Below are positions 17,787 to 26,699 of a stretch of DNA of 64,000 nt, one piece after another. Source of the DNA: an uncultured Bacilli bacterium. Its GTDB lineage: Bacteria > Bacillota_I > Bacilli_A > RF39 > UBA660. Under the pieces are notes generated by a model, which saw only the letters and a list, made by a program, of their open reading frames with translations, was not told the DNA's origin and searched no databases. The position numbers and the translations under genes are program-made. The stretch spans positions 1 to 64,000 of the forward strand of contig CAKPNA010000006.1 in the NCBI GenBank assembly GCA_934168275.1, given 5' to 3'. The first letter of the stretch is position 1; the number at the start of each line of letters is the position of its first letter.

Positions 17787-17852
17787 GATGAAACCGTTAC
17801 AAATTGTAAAACTTTGAAATTGAGAATTGTAATGATAAATATCGCACAATAA
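17787..17852 (+). pseudogene. BRO-N gene remnant 1
   Basis: The bases read ETVTNCKTLKLRIVMIN in frame. This matches ETVTNCDQLKLKAADGK, the residues encoded at 18374-18424 in the intact BRO gene downstream. The similarity is lost on both sides, so this is a short relic of an antirepressor-type gene. Confidence 0.5.
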
Positions 17853-17860
17853 ATAATTAA

Positions 17861-17940
17861 ATTTAAGAAAAAAGAAGTAAATACGAGGAACATTCCGGAA
17901 TATTATAATTGAAGGGATATATTTTATAATATTCAAATAT
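17861..17940 (+). repeat. 80-bp repeat, copy A
   Basis: AAGAAAAAAGAAGTAAATACGAGGAAC, then TTCCGGAATATTATAATTGAAGGG and ATTTTATAATATTCAAATA, is nearly identical to 18091-18171, where it leads into the BRO gene. It contains a TATTATAAT -10-like element and a purine-rich ribosome-site-like end. Confidence 0.85.
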
Positions 17941-17952
17941 GGGAAGATATAA

Positions 17953-18007
17953 AAATGAAATGTCCGAAAAAATCGGACAATTGAAATTGAAAATAGCACT
18001 GATAATG
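17953..18007 (+). pseudogene. BRO-N gene remnant 2
   Basis: The frame reads NEMSEKIGQLKLKIALIM. It resembles the same BRO-N strand/turn (ETVTNCDQLKLKAADGK) but is followed by a stop. It sits between the two 80-bp repeats, which suggests stepwise duplication and decay. Confidence 0.5.
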
Positions 18008-18090
18008 TTGTATGATATAATAAACTAAATGAAAAAATAATTTTAAGACGATTACGAATCGTTATGCAAAACGTTTAAATAATTAATTTA

Positions 18091-18171
18091 ATTTTAAGAA
18101 AAAAGAAGTAAATACGAGGAACCTTCCGGAATATTATAATTGAAGGGATATAATTTTATAATATTCAAATA
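18091..18171 (+). repeat. 80-bp repeat, copy B (BRO gene upstream region)
   Basis: Almost the same sequence as 17861-17940, ending 16 bases before the BRO gene start. It probably provides the BRO promoter. A shortened version lies before dnaG (27842-27890). Confidence 0.85.
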
Positions 18172-18186
18172 GAGGAAGGTGTTGGA

Positions 18187-19032
18187 ATGAGGCAAGATAA
18201 AATGCATTTAATTAATAAGATATTTAATAATGAAACTATTAGAACTATATGGGATAAGGAAGAAGAAAAATACTATATTAGTGTTGTTGATATAGTAGGG
18301 GTAATTTCAGGAAGTGATAGACCAAGAAAATATTGGAATGACATAAAAAACAAGTTAAAAGAAGAAGGAAATGAAACGGTCACAAATTGTGACCAGTTGA
18401 AATTGAAAGCAGCTGATGGTAAATATAGATTAACAGATGTTGTCGATATTGAAGGTATGTTTAGATTAATTGAGTCTATTCCAAGTAAAAATGCTGAGCC
18501 TATAAAACAATGGTTAGCGAAATTAGGAAAAGAAAGAATAGATGATATATTTAATCCTTCACTAGCAGCCCAAAGAGCAATAGATATATATCGAGCAAAA
18601 GGCTATGATGAAAAATGGATTGCTAAAAGATTAAAAGGAATTCAAGAAAGAAAAGAATTAACTGATATTTGGCAAGAAAGTGGTATAACTGAAGGCAAAG
18701 AATACGCCATATTAACTAATGAAATATATAAAGAATGGTCAGGAATGACTGCTAAAGAATATAAACAGTATAAAGGCCTTCGTAAGGAATCACTAAGAGA
18801 TAATATGGATAATATCGAAATAATACTAGCTGACTTATCTGAAGAAACTGCGAAAAGACTTGTTCAAAAACACAAACCTCAAGGTCTAGAACAAAACAAA
18901 GAAGTTGCTAGAATGGGTGGACACGCTGCCAAAGTTGCCCGAGAAGATATTGAAAAGAATCTAGGGGAGGCAGTTATTACTAAACAAAATAGATTAGATT
19001 ATGAATATGAAGAAACCATAAAATTAGATTAA
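18187..19032 (+). CDS. BRO-N domain, DinD-like protein
   Basis: BRO-N proteins are DNA-binding proteins found in phages and mobile elements, often as antirepressors; the C-terminal part resembles DinD, a DNA-damage-inducible protein. The protein has 281 residues. The BRO-N domain covers about 10-115 (TIRTIWDKEEEKYYISVVDIV, TNCDQLKLKAADGKYRLTDV, MFRLIESIPSKNAEPIKQWL). The DinD-like region covers about 120-270 (YKGLRKESLRDNMDNIE, EVARMGGHAAKVAREDIEKN). A GAGGAAGG site precedes the ATG. Standing alone among housekeeping genes with broken copies of its segment upstream, it looks acquired from a mobile element. Confidence 0.82.
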   Translation: MRQDKMHLINKIFNNETIRTIWDKEEEKYYISVVDIVGVISGSDRPRKYWNDIKNKLKEEGNETVTNCDQLKLKAADGKYRLTDVVDIEGMFRLIESIPSKNAEPIKQWLAKLGKERIDDIFNPSLAAQRAIDIYRAKGYDEKWIAKRLKGIQERKELTDIWQESGITEGKEYAILTNEIYKEWSGMTAKEYKQYKGLRKESLRDNMDNIEIILADLSEETAKRLVQKHKPQGLEQNKEVARMGGHAAKVAREDIEKNLGEAVITKQNRLDYEYEETIKLD

Positions 19033-19057
19033 CCCAAAGAAGTAAAAGAAAATAGCT

Positions 19058-19088
19058 AATTATAGAGTGATTTTATAATTCTTTTTTT
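19058..19088 (+). terminator. Terminator after the BRO gene
   Basis: AATTAT (19058-19063) and ATAATT (19075-19080) form a short stem followed by seven T residues. It is weak because it is A/T-only. Confidence 0.5.
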
Positions 19089-19142
19089 CTTGATATTTAT
19101 GATTAATTGTGATAATATATTAGGCAAATTGGAGGGGTTTGG

Positions 19143-20033
19143 ATGAAAACTATTGATATTTCTAAAAGAAAATTTTCTAATTTACAACCATTAATATTAT
19201 CTAATAAAATTGTTAATACAGAAGCAGTTATTTATCATTTTAGATATAGTAGTGATTATGATGGAGTATTAAAAAAACTTTATTTATCATCTGGTAATGT
19301 TTTTGCAAGCAAATTATATACAATAGAGATGCTTAATTATTATAGAGATATTTTACCAGAAAGTTTTGTTATTCCAGATGCACTAGTTAGTGTTAGGGGT
19401 GAAATAGTTGGGTTTTGTATGCCTAAGGTAATGGGCGATAATTTAAGCGTTTTACTTAGTGATGATAATGTTGATTATAGGGAACAATTATTTTATTTAA
19501 AATGTGTTGGCGAAGAAATAGAAAAACTAAATAATATTAGAAAGTATTCTTGCTTAAAAGATATTTATTTTGGAGATTTACAAGAGTGTAACTTTGTTGT
19601 AGATAGAGATTCAAAAAAATTATTTGCCGTTGATTTAGATAGTTGTAAAATAAGTGGTAATGTAGCAATGGCATCTAGATATTTAAATCCTAAGGCATTA
19701 CTTGATTCGACTATAAATAAGTACACTATAAATAAAGATGATAATGTTTTAGCTTATATTATTCCAACAAGTAATAGTGATTTATATTGTTATAATATTA
19801 TGGTTTTAAATTACTTATATGGTGATAATATAAATAATTTAAGTGAATCGGCTTTTTATGATTATTTAAATTATTTAAGATATATTGGAATAGATTATAA
19901 TTTGCTAGATAGTTTTAGTAAATTAGTGAAATATAAAGATAATGATAATATTAGTTGTTATTTAGATTCTCTTAGTAGAGAAAATATTTGTAGGGCCAAG
20001 GGTCATGTATATAGAAGAGTTTTGGGGAAATAG
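19143..20033 (+). CDS. Protein-kinase-fold protein, possibly inactive
   Basis: Not assigned to a named family. The protein has 296 residues. Residues about 27-60 (VIYHFRYSSDYDGVLKKLY) look like the nucleotide-binding lobe with its Lys. MPKVMGDNL (93-101) resembles a hinge. YFGDLQECNFVVD (142-154) resembles the catalytic loop with Asp145 and Asn150, but the usual His before Asp is absent. AVDLDSCKI (162-170) matches the metal-binding DFG-type segment. The C-terminus is helical. It has its own GGAGGGG ribosome site and stands alone. Substrate unknown. Confidence 0.6.
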   Translation: MKTIDISKRKFSNLQPLILSNKIVNTEAVIYHFRYSSDYDGVLKKLYLSSGNVFASKLYTIEMLNYYRDILPESFVIPDALVSVRGEIVGFCMPKVMGDNLSVLLSDDNVDYREQLFYLKCVGEEIEKLNNIRKYSCLKDIYFGDLQECNFVVDRDSKKLFAVDLDSCKISGNVAMASRYLNPKALLDSTINKYTINKDDNVLAYIIPTSNSDLYCYNIMVLNYLYGDNINNLSESAFYDYLNYLRYIGIDYNLLDSFSKLVKYKDNDNISCYLDSLSRENICRAKGHVYRRVLGK

Positions 20034-20072
20034 ATTTCAAAAATTTTTATCTCGAGAAAATAAAAAATAGTA

Positions 20073-20101
20073 TTGTATCTATAAAAATATTATGTTATAA
20101 T
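20073..20101 (+). promoter_or_regulatory. Promoter of the alaS T-box leader
   Basis: TTGTAT (20073-20078) and TATAAT (20096-20101) are spaced by 17 bases. Confidence 0.75.
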
Positions 20102-20107
20102 CTAATT

Positions 20108-20310
20108 GTTATTAAAATTACATAGAAGATGAGTAAATTAATAAGTAATTAATAGAGAACTTATGGTTGGTGGAAATAAGTAATTACCTTAATTGAAGCT
20201 ACTTTTATAAATGCAACTAATACTTGCCGGGTAATACCGTTATCTAAATTAAGTTAAATAAAGGATGGTACCGTCTATTAAGACTCCTTAGTAGTACTAT
20301 TCTTTTTTAT
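20108..20310 (+). promoter_or_regulatory. T-box riboswitch, alanine specifier
   Basis: A T-box leader sensing uncharged tRNA-Ala. Stem I contains AGAGAAC and GGTGGAA (about 20153-20175). The specifier loop reads GAA-GCT-ACT with GCT (Ala) at 20198-20200. The T-box AAGGATGGTACCG lies at 20261-20273. The terminator pairs GATGGTAC (20264-20271) with GTACTATT and is followed by a T-run near 20303-20308. Confidence 0.92.
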
Positions 20311-20330
20311 TATTATGAAAGGGTGATAAA

Positions 20331-23036
20331 ATGAAAAAATTAACAGGAGAACAAATAATTAGAACCTATATTGAATTCTTTAAAGAAAGAGGACATACGG
20401 AAATAGAAAGTAGTAGTTTAATACCTCATGATGATCCATCAGTATTATGGATAAACGCTGGTGTTACACCACTAAAAAAATACTTTGATGGCACTGCTGT
20501 ACCTACTAATAGAAGACTTACTAGTTGTCAAAAATGTATTAGAACAGGTGATATTGAAAGTGTTGGTAAAACAGCAAGACACCATACGTTCTTCCAAATG
20601 TTAGGTAATTTCTCAGTAGGAGATTACTTTAGAACAGAAGCTATAACATGGGCATACGAATTACTAACTAGTAAAAAATATTTTGATATTCCTAAAAGTA
20701 AACTATATGTAACTGTCTATCCAGAAGATAAAGAAACATATGATTTATGGGTAAAACTAGGTATTGATGAAAGTCATATCGTTAAACTAGAAAATAACTT
20801 TTGGGAAATAGGTGAAGGACCAAGCGGACCGGATAGTGAAATATTCTATGACCGTGGATCAAAGTATGATAAAGAAAAATTAGGTATTAAATTATTAGAA
20901 AATGAAATAGAAAACGATCGATATATTGAAATATGGAACAATGTCTTTAGTCAATATAATGCCAAAGAAGGAGTAGAAAGAAGTAAATACGAAGAATTAC
21001 CAAGTAAAAATATTGATACCGGTATGGGTGTTGAAAGAATGGCTTGTATCTTACAAGAAACCGAAACTAACTATGAAACTGACTTATTCATGCCAATTAT
21101 GGATGAAATATCTGAAATATGCCAAATCAAGTATCAAGGTCAAATGGAATTTAAAGTAATTGCTGACCATATTAGAACAATAACATTTGCTATCTCCGAT
21201 GGTGCTAGTTTTGAAAACTATGGTCGTGGCTATGTCCTAAGAAGATTATTAAGAAGAGCAGTTCGCATGGGAAGAAAACTAAATATTAACCATACCTTTA
21301 TGGATAGATTAGTAGATGTTGTTGTAGACAAATATATGAGCATTTATCCAGAACTAGCACAAAATAGAAACAGAATTAAAGAATTAGTAGTTAAAGAAGA
21401 GGAATTATTTCAAAAGACTTTACTACAAGGTGAGAAAAGACTAGAAACTATCTTTAAGACTAACAAAAAAAGAATTATATCAGGTGCTGATGCTTTCAAA
21501 TTATATGATACTTATGGCTTCCCAGTTGAATTAACTGAGGAATATGCCACAGAAAATAACTTTATCGTTGATACTGAAGGCTTCAAGAAATATATGGATG
21601 CCCAAAAAGAACAAGCAAGATTAAATAGAAAAGTTGATAATTCTATGAATATGCAAAATGAATTATTACTTAACTATAAAAAAGAATCTAAATTTGTTGG
21701 CTATGAAAAACTAGGTGTTAAAACAAAAGTCTTAGATATTATTAAAAATAACAAACTAGTTGAAAGAAGTAATACTGAGTGCTATATCTTCCTAGAAGAA
21801 AACCCATTCTATGCTGAAAGTGGCGGTCAAGTAAGCGATAAAGGATATTTAAAAAATGATGATTGTAAACTAGAGGTCTTAGACGTTATCAAATGTCCCA
21901 ATAAACAACATTTACTTCATGTTAAAGTCTTAGAAGGTGAAGTAGTAGCAGGTGCTGAAATTCTTACTCATGTATTACAAGATGTCCGAGAAGCTACTTG
22001 TCGAAATCATAGTTCTACGCACTTAATTCAAAAAACATTACAAGAATTATTAGGAAGTTCCGTTCATCAAGCCGGATCAAAAGTAGATGAAAACACCTTC
22101 AGATTTGACTTTAATTATCATGGCAGACTATCTGATGAATTAATAGTTAAAGTAGAAGAAGAAGCCAATAAAAAAGTAGCTGCTGCCGTAGATGCTAAAA
22201 TATCATATATGGATATTGAAGACGCTAAAAAACTAGGTGCTATGGCTCTATTTGAAGATAAGTATGAAAAAGTAGTAAGGGTAGTTCAGTTAGGAGATTC
22301 CATCGAACTATGTGGAGGAACTCACGTAAATAATACTAAAGATATTGGCAGAATTGCTATACTAAGTGTTGAAAACAAAGGCGCTGATACCTTTAGATTA
22401 GAAGGTACTACTAAAGATAAAATAAAAGATAAAATAATTGAATTATTAGTACCTTATCAAGAAGAAGTTAATAAGCTATTAGATAAATGTAATAAACTAG
22501 TCGCTAAAGCTAAAGAAGAAGGAATTGACTTAAACTTTAACTTTGAATTTGCTGATATTGACTACCAAGGATATCAAGATATTGTAAATTATAAACAAGA
22601 AATAGAAAGATTAAAACAAACTGCTAAAGAACTAGATAAAGAATATCAAAATAATTTAGCTAAAAAGTCATTAAGTGACTTAACAGAATTTAAAAATCTA
22701 CTAGAAGAAGTTAACGGATATAATATTTTAATTGGCCTATGTAAAAACTATGATGTATCTATATTAAAACAAGTAATAGATAGCCTAAGTAATACATATC
22801 CTAACAGTTTTATCTTACTTGCTAACGTTAAAGATAGCAGTATGAACATCTTTGCTAAATCAACAATTGATAATGATAACATTCACTGTGGTAATATTGT
22901 TAAAGAAATATCTTCATCATTAGGAGGTAATGGTGGTGGAAATGCCAAATTTGCCCAAGGTGGAGCTACTAAAACTGATAATCTAAAAGATATCTTAGCA
23001 AATTATAAAGCTAAAATAGTTGAAATCTTAAAATAG
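20331..23036 (+). CDS. alaS: Alanyl-tRNA synthetase
   Basis: It charges tRNA-Ala. The protein has 901 residues. The class II core is at the N-terminus (IIRTYIEFFKERGHTEIESSS, HHTFFQMLGNFSVGDYF, MGVERMACILQ). The editing domain lies about 560-680, with HSSTHLIQ and CGGTHV as zinc ligands (His, His, Cys, His). A coiled coil and the C-Ala domain follow (GGNGGGNAKFAQGG near the end). It is controlled by the Ala T-box directly upstream. Confidence 0.97.
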   Translation: MKKLTGEQIIRTYIEFFKERGHTEIESSSLIPHDDPSVLWINAGVTPLKKYFDGTAVPTNRRLTSCQKCIRTGDIESVGKTARHHTFFQMLGNFSVGDYFRTEAITWAYELLTSKKYFDIPKSKLYVTVYPEDKETYDLWVKLGIDESHIVKLENNFWEIGEGPSGPDSEIFYDRGSKYDKEKLGIKLLENEIENDRYIEIWNNVFSQYNAKEGVERSKYEELPSKNIDTGMGVERMACILQETETNYETDLFMPIMDEISEICQIKYQGQMEFKVIADHIRTITFAISDGASFENYGRGYVLRRLLRRAVRMGRKLNINHTFMDRLVDVVVDKYMSIYPELAQNRNRIKELVVKEEELFQKTLLQGEKRLETIFKTNKKRIISGADAFKLYDTYGFPVELTEEYATENNFIVDTEGFKKYMDAQKEQARLNRKVDNSMNMQNELLLNYKKESKFVGYEKLGVKTKVLDIIKNNKLVERSNTECYIFLEENPFYAESGGQVSDKGYLKNDDCKLEVLDVIKCPNKQHLLHVKVLEGEVVAGAEILTHVLQDVREATCRNHSSTHLIQKTLQELLGSSVHQAGSKVDENTFRFDFNYHGRLSDELIVKVEEEANKKVAAAVDAKISYMDIEDAKKLGAMALFEDKYEKVVRVVQLGDSIELCGGTHVNNTKDIGRIAILSVENKGADTFRLEGTTKDKIKDKIIELLVPYQEEVNKLLDKCNKLVAKAKEEGIDLNFNFEFADIDYQGYQDIVNYKQEIERLKQTAKELDKEYQNNLAKKSLSDLTEFKNLLEEVNGYNILIGLCKNYDVSILKQVIDSLSNTYPNSFILLANVKDSSMNIFAKSTIDNDNIHCGNIVKEISSSLGGNGGGNAKFAQGGATKTDNLKDILANYKAKIVEILK

Positions 23037-23060
23037 TGTTCGAAAGAATGCTATTTTTTG
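23030..23060 (+). terminator. Terminator after alaS
   Basis: AATAGTGTT and AATGCTATT form a 9-bp stem (with G-T pairs) around the stop codon, followed by a T-run. Confidence 0.75.
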
Positions 23061-23120
23061 TAATAATATATAATTATTAAATAAAAAATGATACAATGTA
23101 GATATAAAGTGAGTGATTAC

Positions 23121-23780
23121 ATGAAAAAAATATTATTAGTAGAAGACGACATTACTATTCATAATTTAATTAAAGAACTTTTGTTAAATGAAGGATATTC
23201 AGTTATTGAAGCTTATTCCGGTACAGAAGCCCTTATCTTATTAGAGCGTGAAAGTGTTAATCTAATTCTCTTAGATTTAATGTTACCCGGAATTAATGGT
23301 GAAGAAATTATAAAAAAGTATAACCACATTCCAATTATCGTTATAAGTGCTAAAACAGCTATTGAAGATAAAGTAAGTAATCTATTAAATGGCGCTGAAG
23401 ATTATATAACTAAACCATTCAATAATGATGAATTACTAGCGCGAATAAAAATAAGACTACGACCAAGTAAAAATATTAACAATGAATTAATATATAAAGA
23501 ATTACACTTATTAGATGACAAACGAACATTATATATAAACAAAAATAAAGTAAATCTAACTAAAACAGAATATGCCATCTTAAAACAATTAATGATTTAT
23601 CAAAAAGAAGTAATATCTAAAAGCAAATTATTAAATTTAATTTGTATTGATACACCAGATTGTGACGAGAACTCCCTAAAAGTACATATAAGTAATTTAA
23701 ATAAAAAAATCTCTAAGTATACTAATATCAAATATATAGAATCTGTTTGGGGAATTGGTTATAAATTATCTATAGAATAA
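23121..23780 (+). CDS. OmpR-family response regulator
   Basis: This is the DNA-binding response regulator of a two-component system. The length is 220 residues from the ATG at 23121; an upstream ATG at 23088 lacks a ribosome site. The receiver domain (1-115) has acidic VEDD, phospho-acceptor Asp52 (LILLDLMLPG) and Lys98 (YITKPF). The winged-helix output domain covers about 125-218 (LTKTEYAILKQLM, ESVWGIGYKLS). The partner histidine kinase gene is downstream at 25536, with an ABC transporter between them, as in BceRS/lantibiotic-sensing modules. Repeated TCTTAAC sites just after the gene are its likely operator. Confidence 0.92.
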   Translation: MKKILLVEDDITIHNLIKELLLNEGYSVIEAYSGTEALILLERESVNLILLDLMLPGINGEEIIKKYNHIPIIVISAKTAIEDKVSNLLNGAEDYITKPFNNDELLARIKIRLRPSKNINNELIYKELHLLDDKRTLYINKNKVNLTKTEYAILKQLMIYQKEVISKSKLLNLICIDTPDCDENSLKVHISNLNKKISKYTNIKYIESVWGIGYKLSIE

Positions 23781-23781
23781 A

Positions 23782-23837
23782 TCTTAACCAAATCTTAACT
23801 TTTTCTTAACTATTATCTTAACTATTTATTGTTAAGA
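23782..23837 (+). promoter_or_regulatory. Phased TCTTAAC operator array
   Basis: Four direct TCTTAAC repeats start at 23782, 23793, 23804 and 23816, spaced 11, 11 and 12 bases, all on one helix face. An inverted copy GTTAAGA lies at 23831-23837. The array sits between the regulator and the ABC transporter genes, as expected for a binding site of the OmpR-type regulator next to it. Confidence 0.8.
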
Positions 23838-23862
23838 TATATACAGAGAGGAGAAATATAGA

Positions 23863-24774
23863 ATGGAATATATATTAGAAACTAATAATCTAACAAAAAA
23901 GTATGGCAAATTTCAAGTATTGACAGATATTAATATGCATATTCCTAAAAATGCTATTTACGGACTCATTGGTAAGAATGGTGCTGGTAAAACAACATTA
24001 ATAAGAATCATAACCGGCTTACAAAGACCAACAAGTGGAACATACTCTATCTACAATACTGCTTATAATAATAAAATGGTTTTAAAAGAAAGAAATAGAA
24101 TTAGTGCCATTATTGAGTCTCCAGCCATATACTCGAACCTATCAGCTAAAGATAATTTAATAGAGCAATACAAAATAATTGGCCGACCAATCGATGAAGA
24201 AATAGATAAAATATTAGAACTAGTCGGACTAAACAATACTGGAAAAAAACTAGCTAGATATTTTTCACTAGGAATGCGTCAAAGACTTGGAATAGCCATT
24301 TCTTTATGCTCTAATCCTGACTTTCTAATTTTAGATGAACCAATAAACGGACTAGATCCTGAAGGAATTATTGACATTAGAGAATTACTATTAAAACTAA
24401 ACAATAATGGAATAACTATCTTAATTTCAAGTCATTACCTCGATGAATTATCAAAGATTGCTACTTACTATGGCTTTGTTCACAATGGTAAAATTGTAAA
24501 AGAAATAAGTGCTAACGATTTAGCAAAAAGTATGCGTAAAAGAATAGAAGTAAAAGTAAATGAAGTAAAAGATTTAGTAAAATATCTAGAATTAAATAAT
24601 ATATCATATGAAGTAATTAATGATAATACCATCTATATTTATGGCAAGATAAACTTATCCGATATTATTTTAAAATTATCTAAAACAAACTGTATAGTTG
24701 AAAGTATTACTGAACACGAAGAAACTCTAGAAAATTACTATATGAACTTAATAGGAGGGCACAATAATGAATAA
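23863..24774 (+). CDS. ABC transporter ATPase, BcrA/lantibiotic-immunity type
   Basis: ATPase subunit of an ABC-2 exporter of the bacitracin/lantibiotic resistance kind. The protein has 303 residues. Walker A is GKNGAGKTT (about 37-45), signature LGMRQRLGIA and Walker B FLILDEPINGLDPEG, with the H-loop in SSHYLDEL. The C-terminal extension (about 220-303) is typical of BcrA. It overlaps the permease gene by 8 bases. Probably induced through the adjacent two-component system by a cell-wall-active peptide; the ligand is inferred only. Confidence 0.9.
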   Translation: MEYILETNNLTKKYGKFQVLTDINMHIPKNAIYGLIGKNGAGKTTLIRIITGLQRPTSGTYSIYNTAYNNKMVLKERNRISAIIESPAIYSNLSAKDNLIEQYKIIGRPIDEEIDKILELVGLNNTGKKLARYFSLGMRQRLGIAISLCSNPDFLILDEPINGLDPEGIIDIRELLLKLNNNGITILISSHYLDELSKIATYYGFVHNGKIVKEISANDLAKSMRKRIEVKVNEVKDLVKYLELNNISYEVINDNTIYIYGKINLSDIILKLSKTNCIVESITEHEETLENYYMNLIGGHNNE

Positions 24775-25519
24775 ACTATTAAATGCCAGCTTCTATCGCC
24801 TTAAAAAAAGTCGTTGTTTTTGGACACTATTTATAATAATTGGCCTTCTAGGTATCTATATGTATATAAATAATAATGGCCTTAATCCTAAAACGTGCGT
24901 AAATTGTGAAAATGAATTAGGTGAAGTATTCTTTAGTTTCTTACCATGGAATTGGATAATCATGCCCATATTTATTAGTATATTTACCGGTAATGATTTC
25001 ACAGATGGAACAATCAAAAATAAAATTATAGTAGGCCACTCCAGACTAAGTATTTATCTATCAAACTTATTAGTAAATATAATAGTAAGCTTTATATACA
25101 GTGCTATCTATATCATAACTACAGTAATTACTAGTCTAATACTTAAATATAGTATCACTATACCAACTGATAAGTTTATCGGCTTATTAATAATTTCTAT
25201 CTTTTTAAACATTAGTTTTTCAGCAATATTTACATTTATATCAATGATATGTCCTGGAAAATCATCAGGCACAATTTCTTTAGTAGTAGTCATTTGGTCA
25301 ATAATAATCACAACCGGTCTTTTAAGTAAACTATCTAGCGCTACAGGAATCTACAAAACACTGTATGAATGCATATTAAAACTAATCCCTTATGGCCAAG
25401 CAATTCAAATAAATGATTTAACAAATAATTATGGTGATTTCTTAATATATTCAATCGCACTTATAATAATATTTAACTTTTATGGTATAATACTGTTTGA
25501 TAGAAAAGAACTAAATTAG
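24767..25519 (+). CDS. ABC-2 type permease
   Basis: Membrane subunit of the exporter. The protein has 250 residues. Six membrane segments are visible: about 18-33, 58-75 (PWNWIIMPIFISIFTG), 98-125, 137-160, 168-188, and 222-245. A short loop with two Cys (CVNCENE, about 43-49) faces outward between segments 1 and 2. Coupled to the ATPase gene by overlap. Confidence 0.85.
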   Translation: MNKLLNASFYRLKKSRCFWTLFIIIGLLGIYMYINNNGLNPKTCVNCENELGEVFFSFLPWNWIIMPIFISIFTGNDFTDGTIKNKIIVGHSRLSIYLSNLLVNIIVSFIYSAIYIITTVITSLILKYSITIPTDKFIGLLIISIFLNISFSAIFTFISMICPGKSSGTISLVVVIWSIIITTGLLSKLSSATGIYKTLYECILKLIPYGQAIQINDLTNNYGDFLIYSIALIIIFNFYGIILFDRKELN

Positions 25520-25535
25520 AAAGGATTTGATTATA

Positions 25536-26420
25536 ATGAGTATATATATTATTTTTCTTATAATATCATTAGTACTCATTATAATCCTTTTAATTTACTA
25601 TATCATCAGTATCAATATCTCAATAAAAGAAATAGAAGATAACCTAGATATAATTTTAAACAATGATACTAATAAGTTAATTACTATTTCTACTAATAAT
25701 AAAAGGCTAAATAGATTAACAACTACCCTAAATACTAGCCTAAGAAAAATAAGAAGGTTAGAAATTACTTATAAAAATGGTAATAAAGAATTACAAGAAT
25801 CAATAACTAATATATCCCATGATTTAAGAACCCCACTAACCGCTATAAAAGGTTATATCGACTTAATAAAAAAAGAAAAAAGTAAAAAGAAAATAGTTGA
25901 ATATTTAAAAATAATAGAAAACAAGACTGAAGATCTTGTAATTCTGACTGAACAACTATACGATTATTCAAAAAGCTTAGATTTAAAAGATAATTTAAAA
26001 AAAGAAAAAGTATGTATAAACGATATTTTAGAAGATACCATCTTATCATACTATGCTCTAATAAAGAAAAAGGATCTTACACCAGAAATAAATATAACAG
26101 CTAAAAGAATATATCGAAAAATAGATAAAAACATGGCTATCCGTATTTTAGAAAATATTATTTCTAATACAATCAAATATACTGATGAAGATATAAAAAT
26201 AACTCTATTAGATAATGGCAAAATAATTATAAAGAATAAATCTCACGCACTAGATAATACTACAGTAAATAAAATGTTTGATAGATATTATACCATTGAA
26301 AGTGGTAGTAATACATCAGGAATAGGACTATCTATTGCTAAACAATTAGTAAAGATTAATGGTGGTAAAATAACTGCTAAATATTCTCAGGGATATTTAA
26401 TAGTAGAGTTAGAATTTTAA
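25536..26420 (+). CDS. Sensor histidine kinase
   Basis: The protein has 294 residues from the ATG at 25536, which lies 10 bases after AAGGA; a TTG at 25527 is too close to that site. One N-terminal membrane segment covers 1-28 and there is no sizeable outer domain, as in intramembrane-sensing kinases that read their ABC transporter. HisKA has His95 in NISHDLRTPLTAIKGY. The ATPase domain has an N-box (ENIISNTIKYT) and SGIGLSIAKQLV. It completes the regulator/ATPase/permease/kinase module. Confidence 0.9.
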   Translation: MSIYIIFLIISLVLIIILLIYYIISINISIKEIEDNLDIILNNDTNKLITISTNNKRLNRLTTTLNTSLRKIRRLEITYKNGNKELQESITNISHDLRTPLTAIKGYIDLIKKEKSKKKIVEYLKIIENKTEDLVILTEQLYDYSKSLDLKDNLKKEKVCINDILEDTILSYYALIKKKDLTPEINITAKRIYRKIDKNMAIRILENIISNTIKYTDEDIKITLLDNGKIIIKNKSHALDNTTVNKMFDRYYTIESGSNTSGIGLSIAKQLVKINGGKITAKYSQGYLIVELEF

Positions 26421-26499
26421 AAATTATTGTAAAGTTTAGTAAAAAAATGTTGATTTATTTAGTTAATTTTATAGAAAGGCTAAATTAATTATGTTATAT

Positions 26500-26699
26500 A
26501 TAACAATGAGGCTGAAAGTATAAAATGATAAATTAGAAAGGATACCTTATATAGCGCGTTTTAATATGCATAAAATATCTAAAAAAGCATTGATGATATG
26601 AAGCAGATGTGGTATCAATCTATATCAATTGGTACTCAGGAAACTTTCGAAGCCTTGAGTCGTTATCAGAACTCTATGAAAAACTTCATAGAGTTTTTT
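26500..26699 (+). ncRNA. Candidate structured RNA between histidine kinase and queA
   Basis: This stretch of about 200 bases has no convincing ORF. GAGGCTGAAAGT (26508-26519) can pair with ACTTTC and AGCCT (26643-26655). Inside it, GATACC (26541-26546) pairs with GGTATC (26611-26616). A competing hairpin ACTCAGG/CCTTGAGT (about 26634-26660) overlaps the closing helix. A strong terminator ends the region. No known riboswitch, SRP, 6S or RNase P signature was found. The promoter is unclear. It could be a small RNA or a leader with alternative folds. Confidence 0.45.
26670..26699 (+). terminator. Strong terminator of the candidate RNA
   Basis: AACTCTATGAA (26670-26680) and TTCATAGAGTT (26685-26695) form a perfect 11-bp stem with loop AAAC and a T-run. 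Confidence 0.93.

Noticed and set aside
17589..17999. 136-codon ORF on the minus strand
   Set aside because: It overlaps the NlpC/P60 gene and the BRO remnants, has a low-complexity Ile/Tyr/Phe composition typical of antisense A/T-rich DNA, and no ribosome site that I could find.
18187..19032. A resident prophage
   Set aside because: Only the BRO/DinD-like gene and its relics are phage-like; no integrase, capsid, terminase or lysis genes flank it.
26590..26620. SRP RNA (GAAGCAG-like motif)
   Set aside because: AAGCAG occurs, but the GGAA-type loop and the matching CAGG side of helix 8 are missing.
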